The position numbers and the translations under genes are program-made. From assembly GCA_023133595.1 (NCBI GenBank), contig JAGLWF010000009.1:1-50352 (forward strand): a stretch of 50,352 bases of DNA. Reading direction: 5' to 3'. Positions within the stretch are counted from its first letter, which is position 1, and every line of letters begins with the position of its first letter. Below, piece after piece: positions 49,708-50,352 of this stretch. The notes below the pieces were generated by a model that saw only the letters and a program-made list of their open reading frames with translations, was not told the origin of the DNA and ran no database searches. Source of the stretch: Nanobdellota archaeon. GTDB lineage: Archaea; Nanobdellota; Nanobdellia; Woesearchaeales; WJKV01.

Positions 49708-50283
49708 TTATTCTTCATGTTTTTTTATGCCAGCTTTTTCCATGAACTCTCTTTGTTTTATTGATCTTCTTCGTTTTTCAAGCCAGCGGTATACTGTAGT
49801 GTGCTGTGCACCGCGAAGCAAGTTTGTTACAGCCTGTTTTGCCATGTTTGCTGATTCTGGCTGGCCAATGATTGAAACTGTCTTGCCATAAACTGAGATG
49901 TAGCTTTCAGTCACCTCTTCTAACAATTTTCTTGTCTTTCCTTCTGTGCCAATAACACGCCCCTTCAAACGTGCACTTGCATTCTTTGATGTTGCAAAAT
50001 CTTTGATATTAATGATCTCAAAAACATAATCACCTTTCAGCAAAAAAAATGCGATCTTTGGATTGAATCCGCGACCAACAGCAGCGACAACCTCTTTTGC
50101 ATCAAATATGTGTAATCCATCTGTTCCCCGTATATATATATCCCCGTCTCTTGAGTCTACTTCGATCTTTGTATCTGTACGATCCTCTAACTCTTTCTTT
50201 ATCTCTCCGTCTTTTCCAATAAGGACCGCTATTCGCTCCCTAGGGATTTTCAGTTCCGTCTGGAACTCTTGTGTGGGGGTCAT
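49708..50283 (-). CDS. Two-KH-domain RNA-binding protein (archaeal Pno1/Dim2-like)
   Basis: 191 residues with two KH motifs, [20 protein letters not shown] (GKDG loop, about 14-33) and [20 protein letters not shown] (GTEG loop, about 105-124). This is the arrangement of archaeal Pno1/Dim2/Krr1-type proteins in small-subunit rRNA processing. Gene order KH protein-top6B-top6A is conserved in archaea, often with a RIO kinase gene before it, which would lie beyond the window. A CCTTTAAAAAG box lies about 25 nt upstream of the ATG at 50283. Confidence 0.88.
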   Translation of the reverse strand: MTPTQEFQTELKIPRERIAVLIGKDGEIKKELEDRTDTKIEVDSRDGDIYIRGTDGLHIFDAKEVVAAVGRGFNPKIAFFLLKGDYVFEIINIKDFATSKNASARLKGRVIGTEGKTRKLLEEVTESYISVYGKTVSIIGQPESANMAKQAVTNLLRGAQHTTVYRWLEKRRRSIKQREFMEKAGIKKHEE

Positions 50284-50352
50284 ATCAAATTAGTGAGAGA
50301 AGGGCTTTTTAAAGGTTACGGATTCTTCGGCTTAGGTGAAAAAGTCGTGCAA

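Noticed and set aside
1-50352. CRISPR array or insertion sequence
   Set aside because: No regularly spaced direct repeats with unique spacers and no transposase or integrase motif were seen; the repeats found are dispersed palindromes.

Overview
The window reads as a piece of an archaeal chromosome, most likely a DPANN lineage close to Woesearchaeota/Pacearchaeota. The archaeal assignment rests on direct evidence: a proteasome alpha subunit, SBDS, exosome (Rrp4/Rrp41/Rrp42), RpoK, Alba, S17e, RNase P Pop5, topoisomerase VI, ABCE1, TrmI and a DUF99 protein, together with TATA-type promoters, GGTGA-type Shine-Dalgarno sites and intron-bearing tRNAs. The DPANN placement is inference. It comes from the many small secreted or membrane-anchored proteins, a bacterial-type gyrase A beside ScpB, and several lineage-type orphan genes.

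Layout. 1-5.8 kb: a partial MaoC-like hotdog protein, a GT2-like glycosyltransferase, a small Cys-rich anchored protein, a YkgJ-like Cys-cluster protein, a nucleoside phosphorylase, tRNA-Gln with a LAGLIDADG endonuclease gene beside it, RpiB and a surface protein. 6-10 kb: ProS, a GT-C membrane protein, tRNA-Arg(TCG) overlapped by a second LAGLIDADG gene, Alba and S17e. 10.5-14.9 kb: the classic archaeal superoperon Pop5-PsmA-SBDS-Rrp4-Rrp41-Rrp42, here followed by RpoK. 15.5-20.3 kb: a four-gene two-component operon (REC, REC, HTH-REC-degenerate GGDEF, and a soluble double histidine kinase). 20.4-29.1 kb: ArgS, an MNT-HEPN fusion, a radical SAM-TPR protein, GyrA, ScpB and a conserved unknown. 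29.4-38.3 kb: accessory-looking DNA with orphan genes, a lamin-tail surface protein, a three-gene coiled-coil cluster, tRNA-Leu(CAA), a third LAGLIDADG gene, a duplicated trmI 5' end around an orphan gene, TrmI and DUF99. 38.3-50.3 kb: ABCE1, a very large subtilase, a candidate structured RNA, tRNA-Arg(TCT), tRNA-Cys, a MutS-family ATPase, Top6A, Top6B and a two-KH protein.

Three patterns are not explained by ordinary annotation. (1) A family of ~97-100 bp intergenic palindromic elements has two arm types that differ in sequence but stay self-complementary, around a shared core; one copy is nested inside another. (2) Three LAGLIDADG genes, each beside an intron-containing tRNA, share a 14-nt motif placed 41-43 nt upstream of their start codons, just upstream of a TATA-like element. 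(3) Four of five tRNAs carry extra sequence best read as introns, three of them with two introns, at D-arm, 25/26, anticodon-loop, 53/54 and T-loop positions. A 67-bp, 90%-identical copy of the trmI 5' end marks an insertion or replacement event beside the third LAGLIDADG gene.

All of this was read by eye. No homology search, folding program or tRNA model was run.
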